Below are positions 1 through 7,555 of a DNA stretch of 58,515 nt, in pieces (the stretch's first letter is position 1; each line of letters begins with the position of its first letter). Both the position numbers and the translations under genes were made by a program. The stretch is from Verrucomicrobiia bacterium (GTDB lineage Bacteria > Verrucomicrobiota > Verrucomicrobiia > Limisphaerales > DSYF01). A model generated the notes under the pieces. That model was not told the DNA's origin and searched no databases. It worked only from the letters and a program-made list of their open reading frames with translations. Location of the stretch: positions 1 through 58,515 of the forward strand of contig DASTWL010000092.1 in the NCBI GenBank assembly GCA_035765895.1, given 5' to 3'.

Positions 1-1459
1 CCATCGCGTAGTAGAAAATCCCGTCGGGCGTGTGACCGTAGTCAAAGACCTGGATGGTGTTCGGATGCGCGAGGCGGCAGGTGAGCTGCACCTCCTGCTC
101 AAAGCGCTGTATCGCATACGGCTCGGCCTTGTCCGGCGGCAGCAGCTTGAGCGCGGTTTCCCGGCGCAGCAACGTGTGATGCGCCTTGTAAACGGAGCCC
201 ATGCCGCCTTCGCCAATTTTTTCCTGTAAATGATACTGGCCCAACTGGCGGGCCTTCAATTCGGCCTCCGTCAGCCGCCGGCGGACCCGGGCCTGGGAAA
301 AGGAAAACAGCAAAATCAGCAGGGCCGTGAACAGCAGGAGCAGGAACAGAATCAAAAACACCGACCGCACCACGCGCAACGTGTGGAACGCCTCGCGCGC
401 GTCCACCTTCGTGCCTACGCCGAAGCCGTAATCCGGCAGCCAGCGCCAGGCGCCCACGACCGGGACGCCGCGGTAATCACGGAACGGCTCGGTGGCGACG
501 CCCGATCCGCTGGACACCGCGCGCTCCACCATCAGCATCAATGGCCCGTTGGTGTCGGCGACGTGGCCCTGGCTCAAATCGCCGCCCGGGTCGCGCAGGC
601 GCAGGTTCAACGCCGACACGGCGCCCGCTTCATCCGGGATCAGCTTGAACTGCTTCAACTCCGCGTCGAAGCGGCTTTCCGAGAGCAACACGCCCTCCGC
701 GTCGAACGCGAACGTTTCGCCGGAATCACCCGACCGGGCCACCGAGAGGATGCGGGTGAATTCGGCGTTGGGATTGATGATCAGCACCAGCGCGCCGTGA
801 GTCGCGCCCGCGCTGTCCTTCAACGGCACGGCGACCTGCATGACGGCCGGATCGCGCAGCATCGGTGCAAACCGGCGGCCCATGCGCTCGGGCGGCTCAT
901 GGCCATTGTCTGGAGAACGGGGGCGCGGCGGGTTCCGCTGCAACCAGGGCGGCCGGGGCGCCTTGAACGGCGTAATGATCTGGGGTTCGCCGGTGGCAAA
1001 CAGTTCGCGATACTTCGGCGCCAGGTCTGCCAGCACGGGCTGGCCGATGCGGCCGCGGCCGCGGGCGTTTTCCGAGACGACCATGAGATTGGTGTCCACG
1101 ACCTGGGCCATCGTGTAGCCCAACGTGTGGAGGCGCTCGCCGAATCGTTCGCTCACGAGCAATTGACGGGATAGTTCGGCCAGCGCGGTGCGGTTGGTGC
1201 CGCTGGCATGGTCGGCGGAGAGCAGCCGGTTGGCGAGTTCCTTGAGGCGCGGTTCCTCGGCGAGCGAAGCCGCGATGCGCTTCTGGTTGGCCATCCAGAT
1301 TTCGAGGGCGGTGGCGTTGGCATCCAGCGCCGATTGCAGATCGTTTGCCAGCTCCTGGCGGATCACTTGACGCAACTGGGTGTCTGCCCACCAGCCCACT
1401 CCGGCCACGAGCAGGGCGGTCAGCAGCGGAATCAACCAGATATGCTTGCCACGCAACAT
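1..1459 (-). CDS. Sensor-type Ser/Thr protein kinase, 3' end cut by window edge
   Basis: Membrane-bound protein kinase that should phosphorylate Ser/Thr on cytoplasmic targets after an extracytoplasmic signal. The start ATG at 1459 is followed by a membrane helix (about residues 7-25), then roughly 330 residues of periplasmic sensor resembling a double Cache domain (GDSGETFAFDAEG and an SRF motif), and a second helix (about residues 360-382). The Hanks kinase begins near residue 405 with the glycine loop IGEGGMGSVYK, the lysine segment TALKLL and LAHPNTIQVFDYG. The frame is still open at position 1, so the catalytic loop and C-terminus lie outside the window. The order sensor-then-kinase resembles histidine kinases and is the reverse of PknB-PASTA kinases. 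Family assignment is firm; the ligand is unknown. Confidence 0.85.
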   Translation of the reverse strand, partial: MLRGKHIWLIPLLTALLVAGVGWWADTQLRQVIRQELANDLQSALDANATALEIWMANQKRIAASLAEEPRLKELANRLLSADHASGTNRTALAELSRQLLVSERFGERLHTLGYTMAQVVDTNLMVVSENARGRGRIGQPVLADLAPKYRELFATGEPQIITPFKAPRPPWLQRNPPRPRSPDNGHEPPERMGRRFAPMLRDPAVMQVAVPLKDSAGATHGALVLIINPNAEFTRILSVARSGDSGETFAFDAEGVLLSESRFDAELKQFKLIPDEAGAVSALNLRLRDPGGDLSQGHVADTNGPLMLMVERAVSSGSGVATEPFRDYRGVPVVGAWRWLPDYGFGVGTKVDAREAFHTLRVVRSVFLILFLLLLFTALLILLFSFSQARVRRRLTEAELKARQLGQYHLQEKIGEGGMGSVYKAHHTLLRRETALKLLPPDKAEPYAIQRFEQEVQLTCRLAHPNTIQVFDYGHTPDGIFYYAM

Positions 1460-1536
1460 GCGCAATATGCCACCAACAGACGCGGGAGCCGGGAAAAAGT
1501 TTCACCTGTTTGGCGCCGGCCCCACCACGGGCGCGT

Positions 1537-1881
1537 TCAAATCTCCGGTGCAAAAAGCGCGGCGGTGCGCTTCACGTCGCGTTCCATCTTGGAACAGACC
1601 AGCTGGCAGAGTGAAAAAACCATCGGATCCGCCACCGCGTAGATGACGGACGTTCCACGGCGCTCGCGCTTCACGAGATGCTGGGCGTGGAGCAGGGCGA
1701 GGTGCTTGGAGACGTTGGCCTGCTTCAGGCCGCAGGTTTCCACCAGTTCGTTGACGGACAGCGGGCCCGGTTGCAGCGCCTGCAGGATCGCCAGCCGGGT
1801 GGGTTCGGCCAGCACGGCAAACAGCCGGGCGACGATGGCCAGTTGGGCCGGCGACAGGGTGGATTTATTTTTGATTGCCAT
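1537..1881 (-). CDS. ArsR/SmtB-family winged-helix regulator
   Basis: Small DNA-binding repressor of 114 residues, the normal length for ArsR proteins. The winged helix-turn-helix is visible (LAEPTRLAILQAL, then VNELVETCGLKQANVSKHL and the wing KRERRGTSVIYAV). The classic alpha-3 metal motif ELCVCD is absent; the cysteines seen are one in the recognition region (about residue 50) and a C-terminal pair LCQLVC (about residues 92-96), so metal sensing is possible but not shown. It is divergent from the multihaem cytochrome gene at 1987, and the 105-nt gap carries two GCCATAT/GGCATAT half-sites next to its start codon. Autoregulation and control of the cytochrome are inferences from this arrangement. 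Confidence 0.88.
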   Translation of the reverse strand: MAIKNKSTLSPAQLAIVARLFAVLAEPTRLAILQALQPGPLSVNELVETCGLKQANVSKHLALLHAQHLVKRERRGTSVIYAVADPMVFSLCQLVCSKMERDVKRTAALFAPEI

Positions 1882-1986
1882 ATTACTTAATGGGCATATC
1901 GTTGAACACGAATCATCTCATCATGCGCGCCCGCGCCAGTTGTATCGGCAAACCCGGACGCTGCCAACTGAAAGGAGCTGTTCTTT

Positions 1987-4458
1987 ATGAAGCGACTCTG
2001 GCTTGTGGTTTTGACGGTCGTCTTGGGCGCGGGCGCTTTTTCCGGCCACGCGGTGGACAACCAGCTGCTGGGCTGGAACAACCTCGGCATGCACTGCATG
2101 GATTCGGATTATTCCGTGTTCAGCATCCTGCCGCCTTACAACACCATCGAGGCGCAACTCATCGTCGGCGGCAGGCTGTTCACCAATGGCGTGGGCTACT
2201 CGGTAACCTACCAGGCCGTTGCCGACCCGGATGGCTCCTTTAACTCCACCTCGGTCGGCAAGGGCAACTATCACGATTTCTATCAGCAGCTCTACACCGC
2301 CAATCCGCTGCCGGCCGACATGGGGTTGGCCGGCTGGGGCATGCCGGGCACGAACAACACACCGCAGGCGATGCTGTTCGAGCCGACGAACCAGCCCGCG
2401 CCGGTTTCGGCGCCGGCCGTGCTCACACCGGTCAACTGGTTTCGCGCCGAAGGCATTCCGCTCACGCCTTACGATGACGTCGGCAACAAGAATCCTTACC
2501 CGCTGATGCGGCTCATCGCCCGGAGCGGCGGGACGCCCGTTGCAACCAACGACATCGTGCTGCCCGTTTCCGACGAGATGGACTGCCGCGCCTGTCATGC
2601 ATCGGGCACGCAAACGGCTGCGCAGCCCGCGGCCGGCTGGGTCTGGGCGGCGAATCCGGAGCGGGATTACCGTCTGAACATCCTGCGGCTGCACGACGAG
2701 CGCAATTTTGCCCAGCATCACGACCTCTACGTGGCCGCGCTGGCGGATCGCGGTTACAACCCGCTGGGGCTGTATCGTGGCGTGGTGGCGGACGGTCAGC
2801 CCGTGCTGTGCGCCAATTGCCACTCGTCGGAAGCCCTCGGCACGCCGAGCTTTGGCACCATCCCGCAGCTCACCACGTCCATCCACGCCCTGCACGCGAC
2901 AGTAATGGATCCGGAGTTGAATCTCACCCTTGACAACTCGGCAAATCGGGCGGCGTGTTACCGTTGCCATCCCGGTTCGACCACCAAATGCCTGCGCGGT
3001 GCGATGGGTGGCGCCATTGCCGCGGATGGTTCGATGGAAATGCAGTGTCAAAGCTGCCATGGCAATATGAGCCAGGTCGGTTCCAGCGCACGGGTGGGCT
3101 GGTTTATGGAGCCCAATTGCCAGGGCTGCCACACCGGCACCGCCACGACCAACAGCGGGCAGATCCGCTTCACCTCGGTGTTTTCCGATACCAGCACCTG
3201 GACGGTGCGCACGAATGCGCAATCGACGTTCGCCACCCAGCCCGACATTCCAGCGGCGGGACTGTCCCTTTACCGGTTCTCGGCCGGGCATGGCGGGCTG
3301 CAATGTTCGGCCTGCCACGGCTCGACGCATGCGGAATTTCCTGCGACGCATCGCAACGACAATCTGCGCAATGAACGCCTCCAAGGGCACGCCGGCATGA
3401 TGGTGGAATGCACTGCTTGTCACACTTCCATGTCCGTCAACTCGACCACCGCCCACAACGGCCCGCATGGTTTGCATCCGCTGGGCGCCGGCTGGGTTTC
3501 GGGGCACCACGATTATATCAACGGCAATTATGCCCAGTGCCAGGCGTGTCACGGCCTGGATTATCGCGGCACGGTGCTTTCCCGGGCCCAGGCCACGCGC
3601 ACCTTGGTCGCCAATTTCGACGGTGGGATTTCGATCACCAACGAATTGTTCCGGGGCGCGGAAGTGGGCTGCTACAACTGTCACAATGGTCCGTTTAGCG
3701 ATAATCCGAACGTTGTGGCGGCTCCGACCGCAGGCAATTTCGCGACCAACACCCTGAGTGGACAGCCGGTGATGATTACCTTGCCGGTGACGGGCGCGGG
3801 CGCCACGACACGGATTGTCGGCCAGCCGGCGCATGGGGCCGCGGGCTTGAGCGGAACCATCGCCACTTACTTTCCGGATCCGGGTTTTGTGGGCACGGAC
3901 ACCTTTACGTTCGCCGCCTGGAACGGTGCGCAAAACTCCCTGCTCGCCACGGGTTCCATTGCCGTGGCCCAGGGACCGTTTACGCTTTCGTCGGTGGCGC
4001 ACGTGCCATCAGCCTGGTCGGCGGGCTGGCCGGCGCCGTTTGGGGTCATGGCCACGCCGGACAATGTGAATGGCACGCCGAGCTATGACTGGGACTTTGG
4101 CGACGGTTCGGTGCACGACGCGCGCCAATACGCCACGCATTCCTATGCCACGCCGGGCAGCTACAACTGGCGCATCATTGCCACGGTGGTTGCGGGCCCT
4201 GGCCGTGCCAGCGTTACCAACTCCGGCAGCATTACAGTGCAGCTTCCCGCCGCGTTGGCGCTGGCTTCTGCTCCGGGGGCCGGACTGACCTTGACCTGGC
4301 CCATGCCGGCCGGCGATGCCCTGCTGGAAGAAACCCCGACGTTGAGCCCGCCCGTTTGGACAGCGGTGACGAATCCCGTTTCGTCGTTGGGTGGCGCCAT
4401 TAGTGTCACGGTGCCTGGCGATGGCCCGGCGCGGTTTTACCGGCTGCGGCAGCTTTGA
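1987..4458 (+). CDS. Exported nine-haem c-type cytochrome with PKD-like domain
   Basis: Secreted or periplasmic electron-transfer protein of 823 residues. A signal peptide (residues 1-22) is followed by an N-terminal domain and nine CXXCH haem sites, with first cysteines near residues 200, 275, 324, 354, 378, 440, 475, 518 and 562. Residues about 590-660 resemble an Ig-like repeat (DPGFVGTDTFTFAAWNG) and 690-750 a PKD domain (YDWDFGDGS). The final about 75 residues form a module ending in FYRLRQL that recurs in other exported proteins here. AAAGGAG sits 9 nt before the ATG. Its redox partner and substrate cannot be told; an extracellular or surface role is inferred from the Ig/PKD modules. 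No dedicated haem-maturation genes lie nearby. Confidence 0.85.
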   Translation: MKRLWLVVLTVVLGAGAFSGHAVDNQLLGWNNLGMHCMDSDYSVFSILPPYNTIEAQLIVGGRLFTNGVGYSVTYQAVADPDGSFNSTSVGKGNYHDFYQQLYTANPLPADMGLAGWGMPGTNNTPQAMLFEPTNQPAPVSAPAVLTPVNWFRAEGIPLTPYDDVGNKNPYPLMRLIARSGGTPVATNDIVLPVSDEMDCRACHASGTQTAAQPAAGWVWAANPERDYRLNILRLHDERNFAQHHDLYVAALADRGYNPLGLYRGVVADGQPVLCANCHSSEALGTPSFGTIPQLTTSIHALHATVMDPELNLTLDNSANRAACYRCHPGSTTKCLRGAMGGAIAADGSMEMQCQSCHGNMSQVGSSARVGWFMEPNCQGCHTGTATTNSGQIRFTSVFSDTSTWTVRTNAQSTFATQPDIPAAGLSLYRFSAGHGGLQCSACHGSTHAEFPATHRNDNLRNERLQGHAGMMVECTACHTSMSVNSTTAHNGPHGLHPLGAGWVSGHHDYINGNYAQCQACHGLDYRGTVLSRAQATRTLVANFDGGISITNELFRGAEVGCYNCHNGPFSDNPNVVAAPTAGNFATNTLSGQPVMITLPVTGAGATTRIVGQPAHGAAGLSGTIATYFPDPGFVGTDTFTFAAWNGAQNSLLATGSIAVAQGPFTLSSVAHVPSAWSAGWPAPFGVMATPDNVNGTPSYDWDFGDGSVHDARQYATHSYATPGSYNWRIIATVVAGPGRASVTNSGSITVQLPAALALASAPGAGLTLTWPMPAGDALLEETPTLSPPVWTAVTNPVSSLGGAISVTVPGDGPARFYRLRQL

Positions 4459-4495
4459 GCCAGCGGGAATGCGGGTGCGGAGGTTACGCCGGCGA

Positions 4496-5836
4496 TCAAT
4501 GATTGTATTTGTGCTGCTTGCTGACCTTGGCGAGGCGCTGTTCCCATACGCCTTTGTGAGCCAGTGGATCGGCGTCCGTGCCCCACAGTTTCTTCACCAT
4601 TTCGCGCTGCGGCACGAACGGGCATTTCGCCTTGGGATTCTTGTGCGCGGTGTCCAGTTCGCGGAGGGCAAGCTGGGCGCCGGTCATCAATGCGGTTTTG
4701 CCCAGCCGCGCGTTCAGTTCGTGCGTGGCCTCATCCAGCGCGCCCCAGCGTTCGGCGTCCGTGGTGCCCCAGAGCGTCGGTTGGGTGTCGAGCCGGGAAA
4801 GATTCCAGAACGCCACGCGGATTTGCCGCACGGGCTTGAACGCGCCGCCCATGATGTCGCGGAACAACGCCTCCATCACGTCGTTGATGATGGAATTCCG
4901 GAACTGCGGATGTTGAAACCGGTGGGCGCCGTTCACTTCCGTGAAGTCCGTGAACCGGATGCTGAGCGACAGCTCGCGCGGCTGAAGTTGTTCGCGGCGC
5001 AACTGCCCGATGAGCCGCGTGGCCTCGCTGAGCGTGAAGGTCAGGGCCGCCTCGTAATCCGGTTCGTCGTAGGGCAGGGTGGTGGCGCTGGAAATGGTGG
5101 TGCGATCCTTCACCGTGAGCAGCAGCGGCTCGTTCCACTGGCCGTTGGCGAAGAGCCAGAGCTGCTGGCCCCAGATGCCGAACTTCTGCTTGAGCAGCAT
5201 GGAGGGCAGCTTTGCCACGTCGCCAAACGTGCGCGCGCCGAGGCCGGCCAGGGCGCGCTGGCGGTTTTTGGCGATGCCGGATAATTCCCGCAACGAACGT
5301 TCTTTCAGGAATTCCTTCTCCTCACCCGGTTTGACTTCGTGAAAGCCAGGCTTGAACACATCCGTAACGAGTTTGGCCAGCTTGGCCGAACTGCCCAGTC
5401 CGCCGGAGACGGGCAGGCGCAGCTCGGTCCGGATGCGCTCGCGGATGCCATTGACGTAATCGGCCGGCGTGGTGTTACGCCAGACGTGCGCCGCCATCGT
5501 GGACAAATCCACGAAGCCCTCATCGATCGAAACCGGCATGAGCGTGGGCGAATATTCCTCGATGATGTGAAACATCGCCTGCGACAGGCGGCGATACTCA
5601 TCATAGCTCGGCCGCGCGAGCACACCGTGCGGGCAACGGCGTTTGGCTTCGAAACAGGCCATGCCGGTCTGGATGCCGAACTGCTTGGCCGCGCGGTTCG
5701 CGGCGATCACGATGCCGTCGCCGCGCCGCCCCCCGCCGACCCACACCGGCCGGCCCTCCCACTCGGGATGCAACGCGACTTCGCAACTGGCGAAGAAGCT
5801 GTCGCCGTCGAGATGCAGGATGCGGTTCGGATTCAT
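4496..5836 (-). CDS. Y-family DNA polymerase (DinB/UmuC type)
   Basis: Translesion DNA polymerase of 446 residues. The N-terminus shows the metal-binding strand LHLDGDSFFASCE, and residues about 100-110 hold the catalytic SIDEGFVDLS, both typical of Pol IV/UmuC palm domains; a fingers/thumb region and helix-hairpin-helix-like segment (LSGIAKNRQRALAGLGARTFGDV) follow, then a little-finger domain. The tail is basic and I see no obvious clamp-binding QLxLF motif at the end. The start MNPNRIL was chosen because homology begins there; the same frame stays open another 500 nt upstream, but that stretch is repeat DNA and overlaps the next gene. It is convergent with the cytochrome gene. Whether it is Pol IV or an ImuB-like relative is not settled by reading alone. 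Confidence 0.85.
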   Translation of the reverse strand: MNPNRILHLDGDSFFASCEVALHPEWEGRPVWVGGGRRGDGIVIAANRAAKQFGIQTGMACFEAKRRCPHGVLARPSYDEYRRLSQAMFHIIEEYSPTLMPVSIDEGFVDLSTMAAHVWRNTTPADYVNGIRERIRTELRLPVSGGLGSSAKLAKLVTDVFKPGFHEVKPGEEKEFLKERSLRELSGIAKNRQRALAGLGARTFGDVAKLPSMLLKQKFGIWGQQLWLFANGQWNEPLLLTVKDRTTISSATTLPYDEPDYEAALTFTLSEATRLIGQLRREQLQPRELSLSIRFTDFTEVNGAHRFQHPQFRNSIINDVMEALFRDIMGGAFKPVRQIRVAFWNLSRLDTQPTLWGTTDAERWGALDEATHELNARLGKTALMTGAQLALRELDTAHKNPKAKCPFVPQREMVKKLWGTDADPLAHKGVWEQRLAKVSKQHKYNH

Positions 5837-5961
5837 GAGCCACCGGCCAGCGTAAGCCCGCCCGCCCCGCCAACAAGCCACAAAGTTGGGAAAAGTTATT
5901 CGCAGGGACTGCGGTTGTCCGGGGCGGGCCGGGATTTTTTCGCCTACCCTCCGGAGCGGAG

Positions 5962-5983
5962 CGGCTGGCCCGCGGGCCAGCCG
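5962..5983. repeat. 22-bp perfect palindrome
   Basis: The half-site CGGCTGGCCCG is followed immediately by its exact reverse complement. It is flanked on both sides by GGAGCGGAGCG-like sequence (from 5953 and from 5994), giving a direct repeat around the palindrome. It lies in the 370-nt gap between the divergent polymerase and LpxB-N-like genes, just before the 21-nt repeat block. No T-run follows on either strand, so it is not a standard terminator. Confidence 0.8.
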
Positions 5984-5999
5984 GAAAATCCCGCGGAGC

Positions 6000-6125
6000 G
6001 GAGCGCCCGCCCCGAGGGGTGGAGACTTCCCTCTCAGGGTCGGAGACTCGGCTCCGCGGGGCGGAGAGAAATTTCCTGGCGTTGGAGACTCCGCTCCTGA
6101 GGCTGGAGCGAAATTTCCCGGGGTT
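6000..6125. repeat. Six tandem 21-nt units, each starting GGAG
   Basis: Six consecutive units begin with GGAG at exactly 21-nt spacing (6000, 6021, 6042, 6063, 6084, 6105). Unit interiors diverge but keep two forms: one able to fold as GGAG-ACTCCG-CTCC (6042 and 6084) and one containing GAAATTTCC (6063 and 6105), which alternate in the last four units. The block lies within the 370-nt intergenic stretch 5837-6206 between divergent genes. All three forward frames and two reverse frames are open through it, as expected of a 21-nt period lacking stops, but nothing suggests translation. Function is unknown. Confidence 0.85.
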
Positions 6126-6189
6126 TTTCGGTCCAGCCCCGGCCGTTTGGCCCGCCCATCCTTCCGGCTTCCCGTTCGCGGCGGCGCCG

Positions 6190-6202
6190 CGTAGGCTGCG
6201 CG
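6190..6202 (+). promoter_or_regulatory. Probable -10 element close to start codon
   Basis: The 13-mer CGTAGGCTGCGCG contains TAGGCT at 6192-6197, ending 9 nt before the ATG at 6207. The identical 13-mer lies at the same place before murJ (52738-52750), where it is paired with a good -35. Here the -35 is weak (TTCCCG-like). Confidence 0.45.
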
Positions 6203-6206
6203 GCGT

Positions 6207-6626
6207 ATGGACTGGCTCACAAACTTGATCTGGCACGACGGCCATTTTCTCGGGATTGAATGGCACGTTTGGAAAGTCATTGGCTGGCTGGGCAACGTCG
6301 TGTTTTTCTCGCGGTTTCTGGTCCAGTGGTATGCCACGGAGAAGAAGAAGCGCGTGGTGGTGCCGTCGGCGTTCTGGTGGCTGAGCCTGGCCGGTTCTCT
6401 GCTGCTGCTCAGCTACGCGTTGTTCTTCAAACACGATTCCGTCTTCATCTTCGCCTACGGGTTCACGTGGATTCCCTACATTCGGAATTTGATCATTCAT
6501 CGGCGTCACAAGCAGGCACATCTGGACTGCCCGTCTTGCAACGAAATCTGTCCGCCGAATTCAAACTACTGCTTCCATTGCGGGACCAAGCTGGCGGTGG
6601 AGCCGGCCCCGACGCCAGGCGGCTGA
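6207..6626 (+). CDS. LpxB-N-domain membrane protein with C-terminal zinc ribbon
   Basis: Integral membrane protein of 139 residues. Residues 1-105 look like the lipid-A-disaccharide synthase N-terminal domain found as free-standing proteins: three helices with GWLGNVVFFSRFLVQWYATEK and WWLSLAGSLLLLSYALF, then FAYGFTWIPYIRNLIIH. The tail (residues about 109-128) adds CPSC...CFHC, a four-cysteine zinc-ribbon pattern not usual for the stand-alone domain. No glycosyltransferase domain is attached. Some free-standing members have been linked to lipid A or glycolipid handling, but its reaction here is unknown. It is divergent from the polymerase gene and has a -10-like box 9 nt upstream with no Shine-Dalgarno sequence. 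Confidence 0.8.
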   Translation: MDWLTNLIWHDGHFLGIEWHVWKVIGWLGNVVFFSRFLVQWYATEKKKRVVVPSAFWWLSLAGSLLLLSYALFFKHDSVFIFAYGFTWIPYIRNLIIHRRHKQAHLDCPSCNEICPPNSNYCFHCGTKLAVEPAPTPGG

Positions 6627-6667
6627 AGCGGCAAAGCCGGTCGCAGACCGGCGCTCTGGAAAAAGAA

Positions 6668-6695
6668 AACCCGGCCTGCATCAACAGGCCGGGTT
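6668..6695 (-). terminator. Rho-independent terminator for the small membrane-protein pair
   Basis: AACCCGGCCTG and its exact complement form an 11-bp stem with a 6-nt loop. On the minus strand it is followed by TTTTCTTTTT, placing it 23 nt after the stop of the gene at 6719-7057. Confidence 0.85.
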
Positions 6696-6718
6696 GGGGG
6701 TAAAGTCTTGCGGACCGT

Positions 6719-7057
6719 TTATTTCCTGGGCGCCGTGGTTGCCGCCGACGGATTGCCGACTTGAACCACGCCGTATTTGACCAGGATCGGCACGACGTCC
6801 GGATGCGTCTTGGCGTATTCCTGGAGTTTGCGGGTGAATTCCTGAATCGCGGGGCCGGTGTTGGTCTGGTAGCCGGTAATCACGGGACGCATGGACTCAA
6901 TGTCCTTCCGGGCCAGGCTGACCTGGCGCAGAAAGAAGATGGTCATGGTGGCGCTGACCACCAACAGCAGAATCAGCACGGAATTGAGCTGGTGCCGCAA
7001 CGTGGCGCAGGTTTCCTTGAGATCTTCGCTGCCCGGGGAAATTGGAGTTTCGTTCAT
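6719..7057 (-). CDS. Small single-span membrane protein, unknown function (paralogue of next gene)
   Basis: A 112-residue protein with a short cytoplasmic head, one membrane helix (about residues 25-46, SVLILLLVVSATMTIFFL) and an outside domain of about 60 residues. I do not recognise a named family. Its outside part (GYQTNTGPAIQEFTRKLQEY) aligns by eye with that of the upstream gene (GINKSVGAAQLLHGELVEF), so the two look like a tandem duplication. It lies 11 nt after the stop of that gene and ends just before a terminator, so they form a two-gene unit. Confidence 0.65.
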   Translation of the reverse strand: MNETPISPGSEDLKETCATLRHQLNSVLILLLVVSATMTIFFLRQVSLARKDIESMRPVITGYQTNTGPAIQEFTRKLQEYAKTHPDVVPILVKYGVVQVGNPSAATTAPRK

Positions 7058-7068
7058 GGCGGAGGAAA

Positions 7069-7341
7069 TTACTTGGCCGTGGGTTGCGCCGGATTGGCCT
7101 TGGGTTCAACGGACTGGAGAATGGCCTGCAGCGAGGGGTTGGGGGACTTCTTGTTGAATTCCACCAATTCGCCGTGGAGCAACTGCGCCGCGCCGACACT
7201 TTTGTTGATGCCCACCATCTGCGGCTGCATCGAGCGAATCTGTCGCGAATACGAAATCGTCATCCAACAAAGGACGACGGAAGCCACCGCGCTGAACGCG
7301 GTCAGCCCCATGAGAACGGAGGTGAGGGAACTGTTTTTCAT
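7069..7341 (-). CDS. Small single-span membrane protein, unknown function (paralogue of neighbour)
   Basis: A 90-residue protein with an N-terminal membrane helix (about residues 8-30, LMGLTAFSAVASVVLCWMTI), a conserved-looking linker RQIRSMQPQMVGINKS and an outside tail ending in a Pro/Ala-rich stretch. Start ATG at 7341 was chosen because the helix follows directly; the frame remains open upstream without a plausible start. First gene of a two-gene unit with 6719-7057. No family recognised. Confidence 0.6.
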   Translation of the reverse strand: MKNSSLTSVLMGLTAFSAVASVVLCWMTISYSRQIRSMQPQMVGINKSVGAAQLLHGELVEFNKKSPNPSLQAILQSVEPKANPAQPTAK

Positions 7342-7555
7342 GTTCGATTGTGGGGGCGACTCTAGCCAAGTGTGGTGGTTGGGCCAAGACATTTGCGGGA
7401 CGCCGCGGGTGCGTTGCGGAGACGTCACCGTTTTGGGGTTGCTTTCCCCAACCGGAGTGCCAGCTTTGGCCCGTTCACCCCACGGCGCATTGAACTTGAT
7501 GTAACCCGTGCGAGGCGCGCCTCGTTGCCATCCCAAACATCACCCGTTTCCTCCC

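Noticed and set aside
1921-4002. Long reverse-strand reading frame opposite the cytochrome gene (693 codons)
   Set aside because: Arg/His-rich, no family motif, and the plus strand has nine haem motifs; it is an antisense shadow common in GC-rich DNA.
5837-6337. N-terminal extension of the Y-family polymerase through the repeat block
   Set aside because: The frame is open but family homology begins at MNPNRIL (5836), and the extension overlaps the LpxB-N gene and the 21-nt repeats.
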